Source of the DNA: Nevskiaceae bacterium
GTDB taxonomy: Bacteria; Pseudomonadota; Gammaproteobacteria; Nevskiales; Nevskiaceae
Direction: 5' to 3'
DNA length: 64,000 nt
Assembly: GCA_004297005.1 (NCBI GenBank)
Contig: SCVA01000057.1
Span: 1-64,000 of the forward strand
Every line of letters starts with the position of its first letter. Position 1 is the stretch's first letter. Position numbers and translations under genes: made by a program. Below the pieces are notes generated by a model. It had not been told where the DNA came from. It did no database searches and saw only the letters and a list, made by a program, of their open reading frames with translations. Positions 56,922 through 64,000 of the stretch are shown here, one piece after another.

Positions 56922-57929
56922 ATGTCAACCAATTCTATGTTTGATGCTATCCCGCTGGTCACCACCCCTCTCTCGCTGGTTGCTTTTTTGGCGGCCGTGG
57001 CCGTTCTAGCGCACGCCAGAGCAATCGGTCGGGCAGAAAAGCTCATTAAAACAGCGCCTGATCAGGATCGACGCACATTAGTAGCGGGTGCCCTAGAAAT
57101 TCTTGACCTTAAGGCAAGCAAGTTATCGAAAGAGCAAACCTATGAGCTTGCACTTGAGACCCTACGACACCGCAGATTACGCAGCGTCCTTACCTTTTTT
57201 ATTGTCATCGCAATAGCGTTGATATTTGGCGGCCTCGCCGTTTACAGCGTTATAAACGTGGAGCCTACAAAAGTAATTAACGATCTCCTCTCGTCCAAAG
57301 ACAAGCGAAATACAGTCATAGGTGAGCTAAGGCAGCAAGGAATATTCGAAGTGTCGGATGCTGACTTAGTTAAAGTCATGATCGAGAAGACAGCGATCCC
57401 CAAAGAAGAGGAAAGAGAACTCGATGACCAATCGCTAATAAAATTAGCAACAAAAAAATATGAGTCCGTTGCTTCCGTAAAAGAATTGCGTAGACGTGCA
57501 GCAGTTAGAGAAGAGCCTTTTAGACCGATAGGTGAATCACTGGTAGCGACAGTCCCTTCGGGCAGGGACGATCAGCCTAGGCAGTTTTTTGTTTATGTTC
57601 CAAAGGGGTCAACATATACATGGCGCAGTGTAAAACTGACAAATCCAGAAAACGGACAATATCTTCGTTTGCTGGCCAAGCCAGCAATTGACGAAGATTC
57701 ACGAGGTACAGATATGCATATCAACAAAGAGCAGGCTGCATATATTTTTGGCGGACCTCTCATACCAGCAAAGCTTTCTGTAATCGTGAGAGAAACCATA
57801 GAACCAATTTTTGACCCGAACTGCTCAACCTCCGGACGAGCGAAGAGATTCAATAGGGTAGCGTCGTTATCCTGTCAGCAGGGCAATAGTGTTGAAACTA
57901 CATACTTGATAAATACCTTGAGCCAGTAA
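56922..57929 (+). CDS. AT-rich orphan membrane protein with two N-terminal TM segments
   Basis: The 335-residue protein starts at an ATG with an AGGGGA site. It has two membrane segments (about 11-32 and 88-110) around a helical linker (TLVAGALEILDLKASKLSKE), then a soluble domain with a charged helical part (about 120-200) and a beta-rich part (about 205-335: PRQFFVYVPKGSTYTWRSVK, AAYIFGGPLIPAKL). I do not recognise a family. Its codon use and GC are far below the neighbours, and both flanks return to high GC, so it is probably a recent acquisition. A defence or phage-linked role would be speculation. Confidence 0.75.
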   Translation: MSTNSMFDAIPLVTTPLSLVAFLAAVAVLAHARAIGRAEKLIKTAPDQDRRTLVAGALEILDLKASKLSKEQTYELALETLRHRRLRSVLTFFIVIAIALIFGGLAVYSVINVEPTKVINDLLSSKDKRNTVIGELRQQGIFEVSDADLVKVMIEKTAIPKEEERELDDQSLIKLATKKYESVASVKELRRRAAVREEPFRPIGESLVATVPSGRDDQPRQFFVYVPKGSTYTWRSVKLTNPENGQYLRLLAKPAIDEDSRGTDMHINKEQAAYIFGGPLIPAKLSVIVRETIEPIFDPNCSTSGRAKRFNRVASLSCQQGNSVETTYLINTLSQ

Positions 57930-57989
57930 GGCATAGGCAAAAAAAACAGAATCCTCGCTGATCTGGCGCTTCAAGCAACTTCACCCGCC

Positions 57990-58367
57990 TCACAACGGGT
58001 CTGTCGTCCCAACCACGTCGTCGGTGTAGGTATTGAGCCGGGCAATCACTTCGTAACGGTCGGCGTCGGAAAGCCCGTAGCCCTCCAGCGTCTCGAACAG
58101 ATGGGCGACGAAGCGCTGGAATTCCTGGGTAGAGATGTTGAGGCCGGCATGCGCGTGGCGTACCGGGCGGCCGCTGTAGAGGCTGGGGCCATCCAGGGCG
58201 GCGCTGAAGAACTCTGTCTGCATGTGTTGCAGCTTGTTCATTGGCGCATCGTGGAAATGCGGCGCCAGTTCCTCGTCGGCCAGCACACGCTGGTAGAACT
58301 GCTCCACCATGCTGCGGACGGCCTCTGCGCCACCGATACGCTCGTAGAGTGAGGTTGCAGGTTGCAT
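57990..58367 (-). CDS. Truncated haemoglobin (group I type)
   Basis: The 125-residue protein from the ATG at 58367 has SLYERIGGAEAVRSMVEQFY with the B10 tyrosine (Tyr25), ELAPHFHDAPMNKLQHMQTE and the proximal histidine His73 in RHAHAGLNI. This is the 2-on-2 globin fold that binds haem and handles O2 or NO. An in-frame extension to 58424 adds residues not seen in the family. Confidence 0.9.
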   Translation of the reverse strand: MQPATSLYERIGGAEAVRSMVEQFYQRVLADEELAPHFHDAPMNKLQHMQTEFFSAALDGPSLYSGRPVRHAHAGLNISTQEFQRFVAHLFETLEGYGLSDADRYEVIARLNTYTDDVVGTTDPL

Positions 58368-58576
58368 CGACTGCGCTCCGAAAGTGCCGCCACGGCCCGT
58401 CGCCTGCCGCCATGCAGGGACCATTGCCGCACGCTCAAGCTAGAGAACCCAGGACGGCACTGCATTGACGCCGGTCAACTTCCAGCGTGGGCAAAAGCAC
58501 CCAGGCATTCCGCGGGGCTACTTGCGTAGCGATACAGCGACCACGGGCGATGGGGAGGACCTGCCGCCCGTCTCGC

Positions 58577-58858
58577 TCAAAAGCCTTCGCGCGGGTTCAG
58601 CGACAGCTTGGCGTCGGTGACCGCCTGCTTGCAGCCGGCGACGAACTCGGCCGGGTAGCCGGCGCAGGCCTTGGCGTCGAGCAGGCTGGCGCGCTGCGCC
58701 CACTGGTAGCCGTCTTCCTGGCTCTGGCAGTAGGTCTTGCAGGGCGCGGCTTCACCCTTGCCGGGCGTGCCGCTGCAGGCACTGAGCAGCAGCAAGGCGG
58801 CGGTCGCGGCCAAGCACAGTGGGTGCAGGGCGTGGGTGCGGAAAGGCGGGTTGATCAT
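58577..58858 (-). CDS. Small lipoprotein, cysteine-containing
   Basis: The 93-residue protein has a lipobox (ALLLLSAC-SGT) followed by a linker and a helical part with four cysteines (CKTYCQSQEDGYQWAQRASL, ACAGYPAEFVAGCKQAV). The two C-x-n-C pairs may be disulphides. Family unknown. No partner gene is linked. Confidence 0.6.
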   Translation of the reverse strand: MINPPFRTHALHPLCLAATAALLLLSACSGTPGKGEAAPCKTYCQSQEDGYQWAQRASLLDAKACAGYPAEFVAGCKQAVTDAKLSLNPREGF

Positions 58859-58988
58859 GGGGCCACTATCTCATCAGATGCCGGGGGCGGTTTGGAGGCG
58901 ACCTTGCATCGTGTGTTGCTGGGGGCGACAAGTTCACTTACCAGGCGGATCGCTCAGCAGGCTTTGCGCTGAAACGCCCCCACCCTGG

Positions 58989-59012
58989 CCCTCCCCCGCT
59001 TGCGGGGGAGGG
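58989..59012. repeat. 24-bp extragenic palindrome, copy 2
   Basis: CCCTCCCCCGC-TT-GCGGGGGAGGG repeats the stem at 55515-55538 exactly, with a different loop. It lies 39 bases downstream of the TonB receptor stop and could also help end that transcript, although no T-run follows. Confidence 0.85.
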
Positions 59013-59050
59013 AATCTAGAGCGGAGGGCGGGAGGCGCCGGGGCTTCGGG

Positions 59051-61534
59051 CTAGAACTTGACGCCGACCACGGCGAACAACTGCCGGCCGGGCGCCTGCT
59101 GAGCGAAGTAGGTGCCGGGGAAGAAGGTAGCGTCGGTCACTTGGTTGAGCACGCGCTTGTCGCTCAGGTTGGTGCCGCCCACCGACAGGCTCCAGCGCTC
59201 GCGCACGTCGGCCACGATGAAGCGCGCGGCGTACTGGTAGTAAGGGTCGACATGGGTCGCGGGGTCGAGATCGACGTCGGTGTACTGGTCACCCTGGTAG
59301 ATCACGTCGCCGGCGAGGGTGAAGGCGACTTCGCCAAACTCGTAGGTGAGCGAGGGCGTGAGCGTGCCGGTGGCCTTGGGAGCGAAGGCGATGCGCTGGC
59401 CGCCAAGGTTCTGCTTGGCGCCGATGCCCTGCGAGATCGGCGCGGGCGCGCCGGGGTAGTCGAGATACTTGGCGTCGAGCAGGCCGAGCGAGCCGACGAT
59501 GCGCAGCGGCCGGTAGGGCGTGAGCCACTGGAAGTCCGCCTCCAGGCCGCGCGAGCGCGCGGTGCCGGCATTGCTCACGTCGAACAGCACGCCGTTGAAG
59601 GCCAGCACCTGCAGGTTGTCGAAGTCGGTCTGGTAGAGCGTCAGGCTGGTGTTGAGGGTCTTGTTGAAGAAGCGGCCCTTGGCGCCCACCTCGTAGGTCT
59701 GCGCGGTTTCGGCGTTGTACTCCAGCTTGTCGCCGGTGAGCGAGATGGCGTTGATGCCGCCGCTTTTGTCGCCACGCGCGTAGGAGACGTAGTAGTTGAC
59801 GCCGTGGTCGGCGAAGTACTGCATCGAGATCTTCGGCGAGATGTCGTATTCCTTGCGCTTCTGGTCCGGGTAGTCGTAGTCGGAGCTGCCCAGCAGCAGT
59901 TCCATGATGCAGGGTGGCGGCGGCACCCCCGGAATGGTGGGCAAGGCGTCCTTGACCCGGCAATGGCTCTGGCCCTTGGTGCTGATCTGCTTTTCCTCCA
60001 TGCCCAGGCGCACACCGGGAGTGATGGCGAAGTGCTTGCTCCAGTTCCAGGTGAACTGCCCGAACAGGGCGTTGGCCGCTACCTGCTGGGTGTAGTCGAA
60101 CTGGTAGTAATCGCCGTCGGTGAGCAGCGGGCCGGTGATCAGGCCGAGGTTGGAAAGGCCGGGCAGGCCCAAGAAGCCCACGGAGCCGGGCAAGGCGCCA
60201 CCGCTGGCAAGCTGGATGGCGTCGTCGGTGAGCAGGTAGGACGCCAAATCCTGGCCGGCCAGGATACGCGCCAGCAGGGTGTAGTCGGAGTCGTAGCGGA
60301 ACAGGCCGCCGACGAACTCCAGACCGGTGCCGAGACCGAACAGGCTGTCGGCCTTGCCGCTGAAGCGCAGCTCGGCGGTGAACTGCTCGTGGTCCTCGTG
60401 GTTGTCGAGGCGGGAAATGTCGGACGGCGAGACATCCAGCTCGTTGAGCTGGTCGATGCGGAAGCGCGAGCCGCCCAGCACCAGCACGGTGTTGAAGTCC
60501 TTGAGGCCGGCCACCGGACCCATCGCCCACTCGTTCTTCAGCGCAACGGTGTCGGAGCCCTTTTCGATCCAGCCCGGGGTGTCGAAGGAGGTGCGGAAGT
60601 TGTAGGGGTCGTCCTCGATGTCGGCGTCGAAGCCTTCGAGGTAGGTGCGGGTGTCGTCGTCCAGCTTCATGAGCTGGAAGGGCCAGAACGGCGCGGTGGT
60701 TTCGGAGGTGACGAGCATCAGCTCGCTGCTCCAGATTCCCGAAGCGAGCTTGATCTTGCCGCGCAGGGCCTGCTGCTGCAGCGCGTCTTCGTAGCGGTCG
60801 AGGAACTGGTTGTAGGTCTGGCCGTCCTGCTCGCGGTAGAGAAAGCCGACGCGACCACCGAAGTGCTCGCCGAACATGCCGCCCATGCCGCCTTCCAGTC
60901 GCTGCTCGCCCTGCCCGCCGTAGAAGTAGCGGGCGTCGGCGGTGGGCTCGCTGGTGGGGCCCTTGCTGATCACGTTGAAGACGCCGGCGATGGTGTTCTT
61001 GCCGAACAACGTGCCCTGCGGCCCGCGCAGGATCTCGACGCGGTCGATGTCGAACATCGACTCGGTGAAGTAGCCGGGGCGACCGAAGTAGAGATCGTCC
61101 TGCACGAAGCCCACCGAGCTTTCAAAGCTGGGATTGAAGGCATTGGTGCCGAAGCCGCGGATGAACACCTGCGGCGAGCCGATGTCGTCGGCATCGACGC
61201 GGGCATTGGGCACGTAGAGCGAGACATCGGCGAGGTCGGCGGCGCCGGTCTCCTTGATGAAATCGCCCGACAGCGCGGTGACCGAGGCGGGGACCCGCCG
61301 CAACGACTGCTTGGTCTTCTGCGCGGTGACCACCACCTCACCGAGCTGGCGCGGGCCGGCCTTGGACTCCTCGGCCGGAGCCGGTGGCGGCGCGGACTCG
61401 GCCAGCGGCTGCACCGGGATGCTGCCGACCTCGGCGCTGCCTTCCGGCGGCACCGGCGTCGGCGCATCCGACTGGGCAAGTGCCACCGCAGGGAGCAAGA
61501 GGGCCGCGCTGGCGGCGAGCAGCAGAGCTTTCAT
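59051..61534 (-). CDS. TonB-dependent outer-membrane receptor
   Basis: The 827-residue protein has a signal peptide (LLLPAVALA-QS), a Pro-rich linker and a plug domain. The plug starts near the TonB-box-like GEVVVTAQKTKQSLRRVP and runs on through DDIGSPQVFIRGFGTNA to RVEILRGPQGTLFGKNTIAG. It then has a 22-strand barrel ending in VVGVKF, the C-terminal Phe needed for insertion. The substrate is not shown by the sequence; most relatives of this class carry no assigned ligand. No TonB, ABC or PBP partner gene is adjacent. A weak TTGATC / TATTGC pair lies upstream. Confidence 0.92.
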   Translation of the reverse strand: MKALLLAASAALLLPAVALAQSDAPTPVPPEGSAEVGSIPVQPLAESAPPPAPAEESKAGPRQLGEVVVTAQKTKQSLRRVPASVTALSGDFIKETGAADLADVSLYVPNARVDADDIGSPQVFIRGFGTNAFNPSFESSVGFVQDDLYFGRPGYFTESMFDIDRVEILRGPQGTLFGKNTIAGVFNVISKGPTSEPTADARYFYGGQGEQRLEGGMGGMFGEHFGGRVGFLYREQDGQTYNQFLDRYEDALQQQALRGKIKLASGIWSSELMLVTSETTAPFWPFQLMKLDDDTRTYLEGFDADIEDDPYNFRTSFDTPGWIEKGSDTVALKNEWAMGPVAGLKDFNTVLVLGGSRFRIDQLNELDVSPSDISRLDNHEDHEQFTAELRFSGKADSLFGLGTGLEFVGGLFRYDSDYTLLARILAGQDLASYLLTDDAIQLASGGALPGSVGFLGLPGLSNLGLITGPLLTDGDYYQFDYTQQVAANALFGQFTWNWSKHFAITPGVRLGMEEKQISTKGQSHCRVKDALPTIPGVPPPPCIMELLLGSSDYDYPDQKRKEYDISPKISMQYFADHGVNYYVSYARGDKSGGINAISLTGDKLEYNAETAQTYEVGAKGRFFNKTLNTSLTLYQTDFDNLQVLAFNGVLFDVSNAGTARSRGLEADFQWLTPYRPLRIVGSLGLLDAKYLDYPGAPAPISQGIGAKQNLGGQRIAFAPKATGTLTPSLTYEFGEVAFTLAGDVIYQGDQYTDVDLDPATHVDPYYQYAARFIVADVRERWSLSVGGTNLSDKRVLNQVTDATFFPGTYFAQQAPGRQLFAVVGVKF

Positions 61535-61655
61535 GAAGATGTGGACCTAGTTAGGTTTGTGCCTATGCGCTAGCAATACACGGTCCAGGCCGGCGATCAA
61601 AAGCACTCCGAACCGGCAGGGTTATTTTTACCAAGCCCCGGTTGCGCGCCGGGCT

Positions 61656-62519
61656 TTAGTCGTCCAGCGCTGCCGCAGCCTCTTCGCGCCCGCGCTGGCG
61701 CCGCTCGGCCTCGCGGCGTGCCTCCTCGATCTGCGCCAGCACGCCATCGACGTCGGGGGCACCTGGCGGGTGCTCGTAGCGGCCGGTGAGCGGGCTGTCC
61801 GGCCGCAGCTCGCTGGCCTGGTAGAGCTGCCAGATCTCGTAGGCGTACTCGGTGTCGAGCAGCTCCGGCGCGTAACGGCCGCAATAGGCGCGGATGTTCT
61901 CGACATCGCGCACCAGCATGCGGAAGGCGTTGTTGTTGCCGGCGGCGTCCACCGCCTGCGGCAGGTCGATGATGGTCGGGCCGTCGGCGGCCAGCAGCAC
62001 GTTGAATTCCGAGAGGTCGCCGTGGATCAACCCGGCGCAGAGCATGCGCACCACCTGGTTGATCAGCAGCGCATGCCAGGCGCGCGCCTGCTCGGCGTCG
62101 GGGTGTACGTCGTTGAGGCGCGGCGCCGGCTGGTCCTGCTCATCGACCACCACCTCCATCACCAGCACGCCCTCGTAATAGCCCTGCGGCTTGGGCACCC
62201 GCACGCCGGCGGCGGCGAGGCGGTAGAGGGCATCGACCTCGGCGTTCTTCCAGGCCGCCTCCTGTTCCTTGCGGCCGTGGCGGCTGCCCTTGCCCATGGC
62301 GCGGGCATCACGGCTGCCGCGCGCCTTGCGGCCCTCCTGATACTCGGCGAGCTTCTGGAAGCCGCGCTGCTGCGCGTCCTTGTAGACCTTGGCGCAGCGG
62401 ATGTGCGGGCCGCAGCGGACCAGGAACACCGAGGCTTCCTTGCCGCTCTTCAATTGGCGCAACACGGAATCGACGATGCCATCGTCGATCAGCGGCTGCA
62501 GGCTGTTGGGGATTTTCAT
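61656..62519 (-). CDS. RIO1-like serine kinase
   Basis: The 287-residue protein from the ATG at 62519 has the RIO ATP loop (SGKEASVFLVRCG), the catalytic GLIHGDLSEFNVLL and the metal-binding IIDLPQAVD. It resembles the PA4780-type bacterial RIO kinase more than archaeal RIO1. Targets are unknown; ribosome or RNA metabolism is the usual guess. A frame to 62570 adds residues not in the family. Confidence 0.9.
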   Translation of the reverse strand: MKIPNSLQPLIDDGIVDSVLRQLKSGKEASVFLVRCGPHIRCAKVYKDAQQRGFQKLAEYQEGRKARGSRDARAMGKGSRHGRKEQEAAWKNAEVDALYRLAAAGVRVPKPQGYYEGVLVMEVVVDEQDQPAPRLNDVHPDAEQARAWHALLINQVVRMLCAGLIHGDLSEFNVLLAADGPTIIDLPQAVDAAGNNNAFRMLVRDVENIRAYCGRYAPELLDTEYAYEIWQLYQASELRPDSPLTGRYEHPPGAPDVDGVLAQIEEARREAERRQRGREEAAAALDD

Positions 62520-62579
62520 GCGGCATTGTGAGGGATAGCCGGCAAAACCTGCCAAACCCTCACTGCCCAATGTTTCCCG

Positions 62580-63947
62580 CTAGAGCTGCGCAACCACCTC
62601 GGTCGCGGCGCGTTCGCCGGAGCGGATGGCGCCGTCGAAGTAGCCGTTCCAGACCTCGGCGGTCTCGGTGCCGGCCCAGTGCAGACGGCCAACCGGCGTG
62701 CGCAGAGCCTCGCCGTAATCGCTCCAGACGCCAGGCGGGAAATAGCTGGCGTAGCAACCGCGCGACCATTCCTCGTCGGCCCAGCTCTGCTCGATGTACT
62801 CCAGCGGTTGCAGCGCCTCGGGCCCGAAGTAGCGGGCGAAGCATTCCAGCGCCATTGCCCGGCGGCGCTCCGGCGCCTCGCGCAGCAGGCGGCGGCCCTC
62901 GCTGGCCTCGATGAAGCCCATGAGGATGCCGAGATGGCCGTCCTGCGGCGAGTTGTCGTAGACCAGCTTGATCGGCCCGGTGTCGCTGGTGACCTGACCA
63001 TTGATGCCGGCGCGGCGCCAGAACGGCGTGGCGTACACCGCATTGACCTTGGTGACGGTGCCCATCGGCAGGCGCTGGGTGAGCTGGTCACGCAGGCCGT
63101 CGAGCAGCGGGAAATAGCGGATGCGCGCCGCCAGCGGCGGCGGCACGGCGACGATCACCCGCTGGCCACGTACCTCGAAGCCGGCGCCGGAAACTTTCAC
63201 GCCCTGCCCGTCCTGTTCGATGCGCTCGACCGCGGCATTCAGCCACACCGCCTCGCCGAGCTGTTCGGCCATCGCCAGCGAGATGCGCTGCGAGCCGCCG
63301 ACGATGCGCGCCTCCTGGGCGCCGCCCTCGGTATTGATGAGCAGATCCAGCGAGCCGGCGCTGTGGATGTAGAACAGAACATGCAGCAGCGAGAGATCGC
63401 GCGGCTCGGCCGAGAACACCGCCTCGATGCACAGCTCGATCAGCTCCTTGGCGCCGCGGCTGAAGATGCAGCGGTCCATCCAGCTCTGGAAGGTCTGGCC
63501 ATCCCACTCGGCCGCGCGCGGGGCGGTCCAGGGCGCGGCCAGCGGCACCTCCTTGGCCATGCGGTTGAGGCGATTGATGGCCAGTTGCGCCTCCACCGAA
63601 CCGAGCAGATTGCCGGGCGGAATGCGGCCGGAGTACTGGCGCAGCCGGCCACGCCGGTAATCGGTAAAGCGGCCCTCGCCCCAGGTCTTGAAGGTGGAAA
63701 GCCCCAGCTCCTCGATCAGCGCCAGCACGCGGTCCTGCGTCGGCCCCACCCATTGGCCACCGATCTCCACCACGGTGCCCGGCTTGGCGCCGGGCGCGGT
63801 GAGGGTGTGGTTGAGCGTGCGGCCACCGACGCGGTCGCGCGCCTCCAGCACCACCACCTGCCGCCCCGCGGCCTGCAACTGACGGGCGGCGGCAAGGCCG
63901 GCGAGACCGGCGCCGACGACGATGACTTCGGTGCTTGCACTGCGCAT
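62580..63947 (-). CDS. Flavin monoamine oxidase family protein
   Basis: The 455-residue protein has the FAD motif VIVVGAGLAGLAAARQL, EARDRVGGRTLNH, GGQWVGPTQDR, and the C-terminal GRLHWAGTETAEVWNGYFDG that closes on FAD, with an aromatic cage typical of amine oxidases (YDNSPQDG region). It is the last complete gene in the window; the 53 bases to the end hold only its leader. Confidence 0.93.
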   Translation of the reverse strand: MRSASTEVIVVGAGLAGLAAARQLQAAGRQVVVLEARDRVGGRTLNHTLTAPGAKPGTVVEIGGQWVGPTQDRVLALIEELGLSTFKTWGEGRFTDYRRGRLRQYSGRIPPGNLLGSVEAQLAINRLNRMAKEVPLAAPWTAPRAAEWDGQTFQSWMDRCIFSRGAKELIELCIEAVFSAEPRDLSLLHVLFYIHSAGSLDLLINTEGGAQEARIVGGSQRISLAMAEQLGEAVWLNAAVERIEQDGQGVKVSGAGFEVRGQRVIVAVPPPLAARIRYFPLLDGLRDQLTQRLPMGTVTKVNAVYATPFWRRAGINGQVTSDTGPIKLVYDNSPQDGHLGILMGFIEASEGRRLLREAPERRRAMALECFARYFGPEALQPLEYIEQSWADEEWSRGCYASYFPPGVWSDYGEALRTPVGRLHWAGTETAEVWNGYFDGAIRSGERAATEVVAQL

Positions 63948-64000
63948 GAGGTTTCCTGGGGAGGGTTGACTGGCGGGACGGGCGACGCTGAGGCAATATT

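Noticed and set aside
59000-61573. 857-residue open frame opposite the TonB receptor
   Set aside because: Shadow of the receptor gene; composition bias only.
61600-61665. Terminator after the RIO kinase (CCGGTTGCGCGCCGGG stem)
   Set aside because: On the minus strand the stem is followed by an A-rich run, not T; it could be only a chance stem.

Overview
The window is GC-rich bacterial chromosome. It looks like a gammaproteobacterium of the Xanthomonadales/Lysobacterales type. The reasons are the conserved block infC-rpmI-rplT-pheS-pheT-ihfA-merR-tRNA-Pro, GTG starts (ihfA, aminotransferase), an IF3 gene with a non-AUG start, a CopL-like copper protein, a GlyGly-CTERM protease, a TonB receptor and many lipoproteins. 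The genus cannot be fixed from the sequence alone.

Left edge (1-700): the first 57 bases are the start of an IS3-type OrfA on the minus strand. Next to it is the catalytic C-terminus of a tyrosine recombinase that has lost its front half. It ends about 90 bases from the 3' end of tRNA-Pro(GGG). This looks like the border of a tRNA-anchored genomic island whose integrase was cut by an insertion sequence.

Translation block (734-7770, minus strand): infC (start codon ATC), rpmI, rplT, a terminator hairpin, pheS, pheT, ihfA and a MerR regulator. The usual upstream gene thrS is absent. A cyclic-nucleotide-binding/EAL phosphodiesterase and tRNA-Val(GAC) sit there instead.

Housekeeping and transport (7830-17373): uvrB, a YegD-type Hsp70, an RND efflux pair (permease and adaptor, with no outer-membrane factor), an aspartate aminotransferase and tRNA-Asn with a strong terminator.

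17483-36774: an AraC-type gene remnant, two secreted lipoprotein hydrolases (CocE/X-Pro type and DUF6351), SelO, a GGDEF cyclase with an I-site, the 1146-residue fused acyl-CoA mutase IcmF, ThpR, a Tat-exported PhoD phosphatase, DarP, DUF808-DUF4345, a saccharopine-dehydrogenase-like reductase, an AraC regulator and a fatty-acid-hydroxylase-type membrane protein.

36904-43188: a lower-GC orphan with an RNxxxH motif like that of HEPN RNases, a lysoplasmalogenase homologue, a hot-dog thioesterase, and a 270-bp inverted-repeat (MITE-like) element that supplies the end of one gene and the translation-start leader of another. A compact four-gene metal cluster follows: CopL-like, exported barrel-like protein, periplasmic HMA protein and MerT-like membrane protein.

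43304-64000: YitT, an exported trypsin-like protease with a GlyGly-CTERM tail, a divergent HxlR/SDR pair with a palindromic operator, and a long plus-strand run of small enzymes and lipoproteins (MBL hydrolase, SDR, SRPBCC, DUF885, thioesterase, Old Yellow Enzyme, GDSL esterase). After these come DUF1295, a clearly AT-rich orphan membrane protein, truncated haemoglobin, a TonB-dependent receptor, a RIO kinase and a flavin amine oxidase. Two copies of a 24-bp GC-rich palindrome lie between genes here.

The strongest candidates for undescribed biology are the metal cluster, the RNxxxH orphan, the AT-rich membrane orphan, and the element inserted between the thioesterase and the flavoprotein.
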